From Shewanella sp. UCD-KL21 (lineage in GTDB: Bacteria > Pseudomonadota > Gammaproteobacteria > Enterobacterales > Shewanellaceae), in the NCBI RefSeq assembly GCF_001957135.1, contig NZ_MPHK01000024.1, positions 696 to 64,695 on the forward strand: a stretch of DNA of 64,000 nt. The letters are read 5' to 3'. Of the stretch, positions 1 to 7,645 are shown piece after piece (within the stretch, counting starts at the first letter, position 1; every line of letters begins with the position of its first letter). The notes under the pieces are model-generated. The model was not told where the DNA came from and made no database searches. It saw only the letters and a program-made list of their open reading frames with translations. Made by a program: the position numbers and the translations under genes.

Positions 1-110
1 TTAAGCCCTTGCCATTCGCTAGTAGTTAACGTTTAATAACAGTATGTTATTCTCTTTAAGAAAGAGTAACGGTGACCTTCCTACAGAGGACTTTCACCTC
101 ATTAGTTCAT

Positions 111-215
111 GCCCATGCTGGGCGTACACAAACGCATCAAGTCGCTCGGATAAACCGGGCTGGGACACCAAAACTACGCGGCGATTTAGTTTTGCAGCCC
201 CTTATGCGGGCGTTA
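111..215. repeat. attC-like (VCR-like) folded element, probably degenerate
   Basis: The right end AGCCCCTTATGCGGGCGTTA (about 196-215) and left end ACAAACGCATCAAG (127-140) closely resemble the two ends of the Vibrio cholerae VCR type of attC site as I remember it. The ends can pair (CGCAT with ATGCG, then AAG with CTT after a bulged C). Relative to the VCR, the central pair appears changed on both sides (CCT/AGG to CAT/ATG), which keeps pairing. An internal 8-bp stem CAAAACTA/TAGTTTTG (169-176, 187-194) and a short GCCCA/TGGGC stem (111-123) add structure. The outer R-box trinucleotides are not canonical (GTTACTA instead of GTTRRRY on the right, CAC instead of AAC on the left), so it may be inactive or a derived dispersed repeat. 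No integrase is nearby. Confidence 0.45.
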
Positions 216-325
216 CTAAATCATTTCTGTCCAGCTTCGTGCTGACGGGCTAGATCTCGTAACGCAGATATGCCCTATTCCTTGCTATGGATGCCCATTC
301 GCCGATTTCAACATACTGAATAATT
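216..325. other. Intergenic stretch without recognisable genes
   Basis: Between the attC-like element and the small minus-strand gene I see no convincing ORF, promoter or hairpin. The short open frame running through positions 44-253 lies mostly inside the folded element and is not treated as a gene. Confidence 0.4.
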
Positions 326-664
326 TCAGTCCATTCGAGTAATAAAGGTTTGCTCGTCATCCACAAAAGCCACAAAGCCGCCGTGATAGATAAATACCCG
401 ACCACGCCCCTCAACTAAGCAGGCAAGTTGTGGGCTCAAATCTTCTTCGTTATCCTGACGTTGAAAAGTGCCAGTATCTGTGATTACGCCGCTAAGTGTA
501 GGCAAATATCCATAAGTGCGTTTGGCTTGCTCAATCAGGTTCAATTCGCTGGCGGTAGAGAAGCAAAAGGGGATCGTACCAGCTTCTTCAATAAATAACG
601 TTTTCAGTTCTTCAAAAGCTGTAATCACCAGCCAGTCGATGCCGTTAACATGATGGATAAACAT
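326..664 (-). CDS. Conserved-looking small protein of unknown function
   Basis: A 112-residue soluble, acidic protein with no signal peptide, membrane segment or motif that I recognise. The ATG at 664 is preceded by a weak GAG-type ribosome binding site. The C-terminal half is rich in aromatic and beta-forming residues (VFIYHGGFVAFVDDEQTF), suggesting a small alpha/beta fold. It is transcribed away from the exopolysaccharide locus and sits alone between the attC-like element and a 570-bp non-coding stretch. Coding is supported mainly by length and a normal amino-acid profile; function is unknown. Confidence 0.55.
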   Translation of the reverse strand: MFIHHVNGIDWLVITAFEELKTLFIEEAGTIPFCFSTASELNLIEQAKRTYGYLPTLSGVITDTGTFQRQDNEEDLSPQLACLVEGRGRVFIYHGGFVAFVDDEQTFITRMD

Positions 665-799
665 AGATTTTCTCGGTTATTCTAATGCGGCTATTTTATC
701 ACTACTAAGGGAGAACCTAGTAGAGATTTAGTTGCTAAAGTTATGTCCAGAGATTCATTAAACCAACTTGAAATACGTCTTTACTCAAATACAATTTAG

Positions 800-855
800 C
801 AAACAATCTATATCAAACAATCTATATCAAACAATCTATATCAAACAATCTATAT
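800..855. repeat. Tandem repeat, 4 x 14 bp
   Basis: Four exact head-to-tail copies of CAAACAATCTATAT occupy 800-813, 814-827, 828-841 and 842-855. There are no spacers, so it is not a CRISPR. It lies in the non-coding stretch between the small minus-strand gene and the sigma54-type promoter of the polysaccharide locus. Such AT-rich microsatellite-like arrays can vary in copy number by slippage; any regulatory role is speculative. Confidence 0.9.
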
Positions 856-986
856 CAAGCCAAAGCCGCTTTACGCTTTATCGATAATTTATATTATCGC
901 TACTCAGGCTTAACCTTCCCTGCAATATAAATTAAATCAATACTGCGAATTGCAAATCCTAGGTCGTGAGGTCGTGATCAGTGCTG

Positions 987-1001
987 TTTGCATTCTGCAA
1001 C
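987..1001 (+). promoter_or_regulatory. Putative activator-binding site upstream of EPS unit 1
   Basis: TTTGCATTCTGCAAC contains the palindrome TTGCA-TTC-TGCAA and starts 117 bp upstream of the -24 element. Similar sequences precede the other two EPS units (7449 and 10087). The form TTxxCA-N3-TGC-A/T-rich also resembles the SypG-binding consensus of Vibrio syp promoters as I recall it. Binding by a sigma54 activator is inference. Confidence 0.4.
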
Positions 1002-1103
1002 GACATAGTTTCAAACCGCAATTAAAGCTTAGCAATAAGCAACCCACAGCCACGCCGCCTCAAAACAAAACCACAAACAACTGATTAATAACAGATAAAT
1101 AAT

Positions 1104-1119
1104 TGGCACGCATCCTGCT
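1104..1119 (+). promoter_or_regulatory. Sigma54 (RpoN) -24/-12 promoter of EPS unit 1
   Basis: TGGCACGCATCCTGCT has the invariant GG (1105-1106) and GC (1117-1118) separated by exactly 10 bp. It matches the TGGCAC-N5-TTGC consensus with one mismatch. It lies 120 bp upstream of the STAS gene, with no competing ORF between. Sigma54 promoters need an enhancer-binding activator; a candidate site lies about 100 bp upstream. Confidence 0.75.
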
Positions 1120-1238
1120 AACTATAGATTAAGCAGAGGATAAATGATTAATCCACCCCTTCAATTTTAGGCGTCATTTATCTCATCACGATTTAGTAAA
1201 TCAAAGTTAGCGCATCAATAGATGTTTAGGAGCAGGTT

Positions 1239-1634
1239 ATGAAATTTGAAATCAAAGTAGCCCAACACGCAAGCGTAGTAACATTACCTATCAGAATGTT
1301 TATGGCTCATACCCCAACTTACCGAGCGGCACTGGTTGATTATATTGATAGAGGCCATACCCGTTTAGTTATCGACATGCAGCATTTAGAGTACATCGAT
1401 TCAAGTGGCTTATCTGTGCTGATCTCCGCCCGTAATCAAGCGCTGAATTATCAAGGCAACATCGTATTACTGTCACCGAGTCCTGCTGTACGTTCATTAA
1501 TTGAATTAACGCGCCTACACCATATTTTTGAGATTTTTGAAACCGAGGCGTTAGCGTTAGATTTTTTACGTCATAGCAGCATTGTTGAACCTTCTGACTT
1601 TGATGAGCAAATCATTTCAGAGTTAGCAAGCTAA
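1239..1634 (+). CDS. STAS-domain protein, SypA-like anti-sigma-factor-antagonist family
   Basis: A 131-residue single-domain protein with the STAS fold. The signature IDSSGLSVLISA carries the phosphorylatable serine pair (Ser55-Ser56) after a beta strand LVIDMQHL. A good AGGAG site precedes the ATG. Members of the family are switched by serine phosphorylation and bind partner proteins; in Vibrio fischeri, SypA is the first gene of the syp polysaccharide locus and controls biofilm formation. Here it is also first, directly behind a sigma54-type promoter and 39 bp before the export lipoprotein gene, so a role in controlling polysaccharide output is likely. No cognate kinase/phosphatase (SypE-like) gene is in the window. 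Confidence 0.85.
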   Translation: MKFEIKVAQHASVVTLPIRMFMAHTPTYRAALVDYIDRGHTRLVIDMQHLEYIDSSGLSVLISARNQALNYQGNIVLLSPSPAVRSLIELTRLHHIFEIFETEALALDFLRHSSIVEPSDFDEQIISELAS

Positions 1635-1673
1635 GCAGGAATCACTAAATCACGGACGTAAAGGGGAACAGAA

Positions 1674-2882
1674 ATGAACATATTCAAATCACTACTTTCT
1701 ATCACTATTATCGCAGGCTTAACGGCTTGCGTGACCCCTATGCAACCAGCCGAGCAAGATGTTTGTGATTTAGAGCAGCAACTCACTAGCTGCCATTACT
1801 TTGGCCAAAAAACGCCTTATAACAGAAAGGTCAGTGCTGTGACCTCAAACCATACGACTTTTCCTACTGCGCCAATTTTCGGTAATAAGTCGATGGTGGT
1901 TGATACCCAGCAAGCGTTGTCATTATCTGTGGGTGATAAAATTTCGGTAAAAATACTCAATGGTGATGAATTTAGTAAAGATGTGGAAGTAGATGCCGAC
2001 GGCAATATTTATTTGCCTTATTTACCGCCAATTTCAGTTACAGGGCTGACTCTTAAGCAATTAAATAATCAAATCAGAAACATATTAATCGATGAAAATC
2101 TGATGCTGGCCCATGCGGTGCGTATCAGTATATTACCTATTAGCTGGGCGCCTATTGAAATCACCACCTCCGGTGCAGTATTTGAGCCGGGCCAGCACAT
2201 GATCAACAAAAAACTCCCCATTGAACTTAAAGATGATGGCAGTAACTTTGCTGGTGACCAAGCCATTCAGCGTAATGTTGCCGCCGCGGTAAAGTCCTCT
2301 GGTGGGGTGCGCCCAGATGCTGATATTTCAGCAATCAAGGTCATCCGTAATGGTCAGGTTTTCAATATGGATTTACGTGGTATGCTAACAGGAGAGAAAG
2401 TACCAAACATGACTTTAATGGCTGGCGATCATGTACATGTTCCTTCAACGCATTCATTTAATGATCAATTAGCCAGACCTTCTCAATTGACAACGCCAGG
2501 GATCAGGGTATTTATGTCAAACTTAACGCAACCTGCAAGTTCAAATAGTCAGTCAGCAGTAGACCGTGAAGCGACACGCTTTCCTTACGGCACCCGCTTG
2601 CTAAATGGCGCCATTGCGGCCAACTGTGTCGGTGGTGCCCAAACCACCAATGCCAGTCGTTACGTTATCCTAGTGACTAAAAACCCATTATCTAATCAAA
2701 TAGATGTTGTCGAACGCTCAATTGATGGCTTAATTCAAACGGCTTGGAATAATGAATCAAATCCAGTATTGCTCCCCGGTGACGGACTTGCCTGTTATGA
2801 CTCTCGCGTAACTAATATCCGTGAAATAGCCAGAACAGTAACTGAATTGGTCGTGCCAACAACCCTTATCGGATGGTTGTAA
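1674..2882 (+). CDS. Outer-membrane polysaccharide export lipoprotein (Wza/SypC family)
   Basis: A 402-residue protein with a lipoprotein signal peptide (lipobox LTAC, Cys about residue 19). The Poly_export domain (about residues 85-160, starting LSLSVGDKISVKILNGDEF) contains the usual DGNIYLP turn; SLBB-like beta segments follow. The C-terminal segment (DSRVTNIREIARTVTELV) could form the amphipathic outer-membrane helix of Wza-type channels. Ribosome binding site AGGGGAAC. It would form the outer-membrane exit pore for the polymer, working with the inner-membrane chain-length protein encoded 10 bp downstream. Family call is secure; the specific polymer is unknown. Confidence 0.88.
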   Translation: MNIFKSLLSITIIAGLTACVTPMQPAEQDVCDLEQQLTSCHYFGQKTPYNRKVSAVTSNHTTFPTAPIFGNKSMVVDTQQALSLSVGDKISVKILNGDEFSKDVEVDADGNIYLPYLPPISVTGLTLKQLNNQIRNILIDENLMLAHAVRISILPISWAPIEITTSGAVFEPGQHMINKKLPIELKDDGSNFAGDQAIQRNVAAAVKSSGGVRPDADISAIKVIRNGQVFNMDLRGMLTGEKVPNMTLMAGDHVHVPSTHSFNDQLARPSQLTTPGIRVFMSNLTQPASSNSQSAVDREATRFPYGTRLLNGAIAANCVGGAQTTNASRYVILVTKNPLSNQIDVVERSIDGLIQTAWNNESNPVLLPGDGLACYDSRVTNIREIARTVTELVVPTTLIGWL

Positions 2883-2892
2883 GGAGACAATA

Positions 2893-4470
2893 ATGAGCCA
2901 AGGAAACAGCAAAAGCGGCAAAGGCGAACAAAGCCAGAAACAAGCAGACTCAAGCGCAGAGGCGCGCACAAGCTCAAGCGCTGATACTGACGTTAAGCTT
3001 GATAACGAAACCCAAAGCGCACAAAGCGCTAGCACTAGCATCAAAACAGAGCAAGATTACGCCAGCTTTTCAGAACTTGCCTATTTATATTGGATTAAAC
3101 GCGCCACATTAGAAGGCAGTCACTTAACCCCTAAAGCCCGTAAACGCCTGTACATCAAAACAGCCTTGATATCACTGCTCATTGTCTGGCTGTTGGTGGC
3201 TGTTTTTATTGCATTAACCCCCACTAAATACGAAAGTAAATGGGTGGTCATATTACCTGGGGTCGCTGCGGGGTCTTCCCTAAGCCTTGACAGTCTTGGT
3301 CAAGCAAGTAGCTCAAATAGCTCGCCTTATATGAGCTCTGCCATTGATCCAAGAGAGAATTTCAAAGCGATTTCCATGAGCAGCTTGCTGATGCAAACCG
3401 CTGCGTTTTATTTAAAAGTGCCTAGCAGTGAAATAGCAAAACCCAAACTTAAACTCCCCAGTCAAACGGGCTTAATGGAGTTTAGTATTAATGGCGCATC
3501 GCCAGAGCAAGCTCAAAAACGTGGCTGGGCTATGTATCGTTCTTTACAAGACATTCTTGACGATCTGCGTTTTGATGAAAATAGCCTGCGCGAGCGTGGT
3601 ATTCAGCGTAGCCTGAAAAGCTATAACGCCCGAGTAAAGCAAACCCAAAAACAATTACTGGATTTTCAATCTGAGCGAGGCCTAATAACCCTTGATCAGT
3701 TTAAAGAGTTAGCCATCACCATTGAGCGCTTACGCCATAGTAAAGTAACCCTTTCAGCGTCACTGCAAGGTTTAAATGCCAGTTATGCTCTGTATGAAAA
3801 ACACCTTGGCATTAATGACTCACAAGCTGCGATTTTACTCAAACTCAACAATGATAAGCTGTTTCAGCAGTTACTTGAAAAGCACAACACCGCCAATACC
3901 ACCTACATTGAAAATGCCGGGCGCTTGGGTCGTCGTCACCCGACATTAGTCACCTTAAAAGCAGAATTAGACAGTATTTTCGATAGTATGAAGCAGCGCT
4001 TTAATACCATTATTGGATTTCAAGATGAGAAAATTTTGATGATGCTAACCGTGGATGATGTTGATGGCCGCGCAGTGATGATGCAAGAGTTCATTACCAT
4101 AGCCTCCAAACGACAAGCGACGCAATCAGAAGTCGATTCACTGATCGCGCAAATTGATCAGTGGGAGCTACGTTTGCAGCACAGTAACGATGATGCCGCC
4201 AAGCTTGCAGATTTACAACGTGAACACCAGTTAGCCACAACGGTATTAACCTCTGCGATGGCAAAATTGGATGTGGGTAAATCAGATATCTACTCGGCTT
4301 ACCCCATGTTGCAATTATTTTCGCCGCCGAGTTTAGCTCATTCTCCCAATAAATTAGCCAGCATACTAATTATCTTTGGTGGGTTAAGCGCTTCTTTCAT
4401 GTTACTGCTAGGGTTGAGCATTTTATGGATCCGCAAACCATTGTTGCGCAAAATGTTGACGAAAAAATAA
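2893..4470 (+). CDS. Polysaccharide co-polymerase / chain-length determinant (Wzz type, SypO-like), no kinase domain
   Basis: A 525-residue protein. The N-terminal 50 residues are a Ser/Gln-rich low-complexity cytoplasmic tail. A membrane segment near residues 92-112 (LISLLIVWLLVAVFIAL) follows, then a long periplasmic region with coiled-coil stretches, and a C-terminal membrane segment (SILIIFGGLSASFMLLLGL) ending in a basic tail. This is the PCP topology used to set polymer length and to couple Wzy polymerisation to the Wza pore. No Walker motifs or tyrosine-rich tail, so it is not a Wzc-type BY-kinase, and none is encoded nearby. Its 3' end overlaps the next gene by 46 bp, implying translational coupling. 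Confidence 0.85.
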   Translation: MSQGNSKSGKGEQSQKQADSSAEARTSSSADTDVKLDNETQSAQSASTSIKTEQDYASFSELAYLYWIKRATLEGSHLTPKARKRLYIKTALISLLIVWLLVAVFIALTPTKYESKWVVILPGVAAGSSLSLDSLGQASSSNSSPYMSSAIDPRENFKAISMSSLLMQTAAFYLKVPSSEIAKPKLKLPSQTGLMEFSINGASPEQAQKRGWAMYRSLQDILDDLRFDENSLRERGIQRSLKSYNARVKQTQKQLLDFQSERGLITLDQFKELAITIERLRHSKVTLSASLQGLNASYALYEKHLGINDSQAAILLKLNNDKLFQQLLEKHNTANTTYIENAGRLGRRHPTLVTLKAELDSIFDSMKQRFNTIIGFQDEKILMMLTVDDVDGRAVMMQEFITIASKRQATQSEVDSLIAQIDQWELRLQHSNDDAAKLADLQREHQLATTVLTSAMAKLDVGKSDIYSAYPMLQLFSPPSLAHSPNKLASILIIFGGLSASFMLLLGLSILWIRKPLLRKMLTKK

Positions 4471-5705
4471 TATACAACAGCATTGTTTATAGTTACTTAT
4501 TTTGGCTGTTTGGTGCTTTATATGTCATTGCGCCTGTGATTGCATGGGTGCTATTTGCACGCTTACTTTATAAAAAACTTTCAGGTCAGCACACCTATAG
4601 AATTAGCATCAGCCATTATGTATGGGTGTTTGGCATGTTGTTCATGCTTATTGCCTTAGTGGTCGGCCACCTCGATTTTGGCTTAGGTATTGGCAAACTA
4701 ATTAAATCATCTATTGGCTGGGCCAAAGGCTGGGCCTTACTGGCAATATTTCCGCTTATTGGCTGCTTATCTATTCGGCCTGAAATTATTTATCGCGCCT
4801 GCTGCAGAGTCTGCAAACATACTATTTTGCTGTTCCCGCTGTTTTTAATTGCTTGGAAAGTTGGCTTACCCAGCACCTTATATGTGTCGCCACTGAGCAT
4901 TATTGGTGGTCCGGGGCCTGAGTTTTTCAGCGTCAGTTTATATGAAATCGACCCTGGCAGCGGCGTTCCCCGCTGGCGTCTGTTTACCCCATGGGCGCCG
5001 GCATTAGGCATGCTAGGTAACTTATATTTTATTTTTGCCGTACAAGAAAAGGATTCACGTTGGAAAAAGTGGGGCATTGCAGGCAGCTTACTAATGGTAT
5101 TAATGTCGCAATCCCGCCTTGGTTTGGTGTGTTATTTCGCCTTAATCGGCTTTTTCACCCTATTTAAACTTGTGCGCTCACCTTTATTGTACTTTTTACT
5201 TAGCCCGTTAATGTTACTTATTGGGGTTGTCGGTGAAGCCACTATCAACAAAATACAAATCAGTATTGCCGCCATTAAAGCTGCCCGCGCCGATTCAACT
5301 CGCGTTCGTCAAGCTTTGGCGGATATTGCCGTTGAAAGGTGGATGAATGAAGCGGTGGTCTTTGGTCATGGCATCGTTGAGCGAGGGCCGCACATGGTGG
5401 AATACATGCCCATAGGTTCGCATCATACTTGGTATGGATTATTGTTTGTTAAAGGCGTTGTCGGCGCTGTAGCGTTAGCAATTCCGATGTTAGTCACCTT
5501 CTTGATGCTATTGATTCGATTATTTAGTCAGCCCATGGCCAGAGTCGGCATGGCAATTTTACTGATGTTGGGGTTATATACCTTCGGCGAGAATTTAGAA
5601 ATTCTAGCCTATTTATTTTGGCCAGGATTAATTGTATTAGGTATGACGCTGCGAGCTGAAGAGCCTGAAGCCGTACTCAAAAAAGCCGCTGCATTGAAAG
5701 ACTAA
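4425..5705 (+). CDS. O-antigen polymerase/ligase-like membrane protein (Wzy/WaaL superfamily, SypL/SypK-like)
   Basis: A 426-residue polytopic protein with about ten hydrophobic segments and a large central periplasmic loop (about residues 150-200), as in Wzy polymerases and O-antigen ligases. Arg-rich stretches around MSQSRLGLVCYFALIGFF and a GHGIVERGPH loop with histidines fit the superfamily. The start ATG lies inside the 3' end of the chain-length gene; an AGGG about 14 bp upstream is the only ribosome binding site. By context it most likely polymerises the lipid-linked repeat unit. Sequence alone does not separate polymerase from ligase. Confidence 0.75.
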   Translation: MDPQTIVAQNVDEKIIYNSIVYSYLFWLFGALYVIAPVIAWVLFARLLYKKLSGQHTYRISISHYVWVFGMLFMLIALVVGHLDFGLGIGKLIKSSIGWAKGWALLAIFPLIGCLSIRPEIIYRACCRVCKHTILLFPLFLIAWKVGLPSTLYVSPLSIIGGPGPEFFSVSLYEIDPGSGVPRWRLFTPWAPALGMLGNLYFIFAVQEKDSRWKKWGIAGSLLMVLMSQSRLGLVCYFALIGFFTLFKLVRSPLLYFLLSPLMLLIGVVGEATINKIQISIAAIKAARADSTRVRQALADIAVERWMNEAVVFGHGIVERGPHMVEYMPIGSHHTWYGLLFVKGVVGAVALAIPMLVTFLMLLIRLFSQPMARVGMAILLMLGLYTFGENLEILAYLFWPGLIVLGMTLRAEEPEAVLKKAAALKD

Positions 5706-5710
5706 TCATG

Positions 5711-5741
5711 GTGTTTTGTTACCTAAGTGGTAACAAAACAC
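5711..5741. terminator. Strong hairpin between convergent genes
   Basis: A perfect 13-bp stem (GTGTTTTGTTACC / GGTAACAAAACAC) with a TAAGT loop sits just after the polymerase stop and before the convergent nitroreductase stop. The U-run after the stem is missing on both strands, although the stem itself is T-rich, so terminator function is likely but not certain. Confidence 0.55.
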
Positions 5742-5770
5742 TGTCATCACAGCGGCTATGGCTTACGCCA

Positions 5771-6427
5771 TTAAATAATTTGTATCACTTGATCAAATGC
5801 AAGACGCGACTTAGGTAAGCTGGCATTGTAATCTTCATCACTATGATGATAACCAATAGCTAAACCAACATAGCATTCATAACCATCTAATTCTTTGGCA
5901 AAAATATCACCGATAAGTTTACTATCAACCCCTTCCATTGTGGTCGAGTCAATACCTAAACGGGCTAAAGTATGCAAGGTGTTACCCAGTGCAAGATAAG
6001 CTTGAGATCGTGTCCAAGCCTCGTTATTGCCCTGTGCATCGGTATTTAATTCAGCAAAAGAGTAACCACCAAAAGCTTGCTCGCGGTTTTCAGGTTTTGT
6101 GCGACCATCTTCAATGCCCTTATCAACCACTTTGGCATAATCGTCACGGGTATAGTGAGGATTATGGGCAAATAAAATAATATGCGAACAGGCTTTAGCA
6201 TGGGGCTGATTGAACTGATACTTATTGGCGAAAGTGTCGTGCATTCTTTGTTTTGCCGCATCACTTTCAAGCACAATAAACTTCCAAGGCTGTGAATTAA
6301 TTGAAGATGCAGAAAGTCGCATCGCCTCACAGATCACCGCTAAATCTTCTTTTGAAACACGCTTTGAAGGATCATAACGCTTTGCTGTATAGCGATTATT
6401 TAAATCCTCAATAATTGGATGTGTCAT
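5771..6427 (-). CDS. NAD(P)H nitroreductase, NfsB-like flavoprotein
   Basis: A 218-residue nitroreductase-family protein. Typical elements are RYTAKRYDPSK near the N-terminus (FMN phosphate binding), the SSINSQPWKFIVLES segment, and the C-terminal LPKSRLAFDQVIQ motif. It would reduce nitro-aromatics or quinones with FMN and NAD(P)H in the cytoplasm. I chose the ATG at 6427 (protein starting MTHPII) over an upstream ATG at 6448 because GGAG lies 9 bp before it and the length then matches E. coli NfsB (217 aa). It is on the opposite strand, between two polysaccharide units, with no evident functional link to them. Confidence 0.88.
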   Translation of the reverse strand: MTHPIIEDLNNRYTAKRYDPSKRVSKEDLAVICEAMRLSASSINSQPWKFIVLESDAAKQRMHDTFANKYQFNQPHAKACSHIILFAHNPHYTRDDYAKVVDKGIEDGRTKPENREQAFGGYSFAELNTDAQGNNEAWTRSQAYLALGNTLHTLARLGIDSTTMEGVDSKLIGDIFAKELDGYECYVGLAIGYHHSDEDYNASLPKSRLAFDQVIQII

Positions 6428-6913
6428 ATTTACTGTCTCCACTTTCATTAATATTCCCGGCTATCATCCACGGGAAATGCAACTGCCGAATGCCATAAGT
6501 TATAAAGTATGCAATAAAATCCATATCTTGCTTAGCTAAGCTAAGCTAAATAAAACTTAAAACAAATGCTTATTTAATAAGTTACTGTTAACTTTTTATG
6601 TGAAAAACTCTTATTAATTAAGCACTTTATATGGTTATAACCTTATTTAACCCCGCCATAGCAAACAGAATTAACATAACCTCCTAACCACATAACAGCG
6701 GTAATAATAGTCGCTAGGTCTCTAAGCTTAAAGGGGCTAATAGTTGTTACATTATCAACATTTTTTTGGTAATAGATAATTCACCCCCATAGCATGCACA
6801 GCGATGACCCCTTGTTATAATCGCAAACCGCTAACCGCTAAAGTGACGCAGAAGTCAGCCCTTGATAAGAGCTGATAATAATGGATAACACTCACATAGA
6901 TAATAACAGTTAG
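6428..6913. other. 486-bp AT-rich intergenic region
   Basis: It lies between two minus-strand genes. It holds a short AGCTA run (about 6531-6546) and an imperfect CAGC/GCTG hairpin near 6857-6875 downstream of the lipoprotein gene, which has no U-run. I see no convincing ORF or clearly defined promoter. Confidence 0.4.
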
Positions 6914-7288
6914 TTACTGAGATAATTTCTGCTGCACATACGCGCACCAAGCCGTAGTGTGTCGATTAGGCACATCAGTGTCGCCCCTTACGCCTAACTT
7001 AAATTCAATCACCGACTGCCATTCATCTGAGCCTAAGTCGGGCCCATGGCCTTGACCATCCCCAGAAATCAGTTGTTGCTCTACTTGTTTAAACCAAGCT
7101 TGAGTACACAGGCTAGTTTCAGCTGCACTTGATTGTGCTGTTGCTTGCTTAGCCGATTGCGTAGCCGATTGCGCAGTTTGCTGCTTTGGCACATCTTGGC
7201 TACAGCCTGATAAGGTTACTCCAGCTAACAAGATTAAGCTCGCTGGTAGCAAACCCATACTCGCCAATAAAGAAGTCGATTTGTTCAT
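6914..7288 (-). CDS. Small lipoprotein of unknown function
   Basis: A 124-residue precursor with a hydrophobic signal peptide and lipobox LSGC (Cys about residue 29). A Gln/Ala/Ser-rich linker (about 30-57) is followed by a compact C-terminal domain of about 65 residues. The domain has two cysteines (SLCTQAWF and TTAWCAYVQQKL) that could form a disulfide, and a conserved-looking GDGQGHGPDLGSDEWQSVIEF stretch. It is probably exported and lipid-anchored. It sits opposite to the polysaccharide genes, divergent from the flippase unit. I do not recognise the domain and assign no function. Confidence 0.7.
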   Translation of the reverse strand: MNKSTSLLASMGLLPASLILLAGVTLSGCSQDVPKQQTAQSATQSAKQATAQSSAAETSLCTQAWFKQVEQQLISGDGQGHGPDLGSDEWQSVIEFKLGVRGDTDVPNRHTTAWCAYVQQKLSQ

Positions 7289-7448
7289 TTGTCCATCCTG
7301 TTAATTTTGCCTGTCACTCACTTGCCAATACGCACTGGCACAGCTAATCGCTGAGGGATTAATAACTGCGGCATATCAATCCTAAACGGGTTAATGCCAT
7401 ACATCAAAGCAAACCAATAAAAAGCGCTTTGATGCTCTCAGTTAAAGT

Positions 7449-7463
7449 ATTGCAAACTGCAAC
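7449..7463 (+). promoter_or_regulatory. Putative activator-binding site upstream of EPS unit 2
   Basis: ATTGCAAACTGCAAC begins 98 bp upstream of the -24 element at 7547. It matches the site at 987 in 12 of 15 positions and has the same TTGCA-N3-TGCAA palindrome. Its function as an enhancer for a sigma54 activator is inferred from position and recurrence only. Confidence 0.4.
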
Positions 7464-7546
7464 TGCCCTATCTCAATTTGCTAAAACACCTCAACAGTAT
7501 TAGTTCCCAATAACACAAAATACTATTAAAACAACGAGATAAAAGT

Positions 7547-7562
7547 TGGCACGATAAGTGTA
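7547..7562 (+). promoter_or_regulatory. Sigma54-like promoter of EPS unit 2 (weakened -12)
   Basis: TGGCACGATAAGTGTA reproduces the -24 element (TGGCACG) exactly. At the -12 position it has GT (7560-7561) where GC is expected, at the correct 10-bp spacing. It is 84 bp upstream of the flippase ATG. It is likely a sigma54 promoter by analogy with those at 1104 and 10197, but weaker. Confidence 0.5.
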
Positions 7563-7645
7563 ACTCCCCTTGTAAGCAGTCAGCTAGTCCTAATTTGAAT
7601 TTGCAAACAACATCAAATTAGCTAACAAGATCAAGGGTACAAATA

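Noticed and set aside
44..253. 69-codon open frame on the plus strand
   Set aside because: It runs through the folded attC-like element, has no convincing ribosome binding site and its composition is not protein-like; the open frame is best explained by the repeat.
800..855. Possible CRISPR array
   Set aside because: The 14-bp units are directly adjacent with no spacers and no cas genes are present.
2757..3044. 95-codon minus-strand frame at the junction of the export and chain-length genes
   Set aside because: It lies antisense to two well-supported genes; its hydrophobic appearance reflects the complementary Ser/Gln-rich codons.
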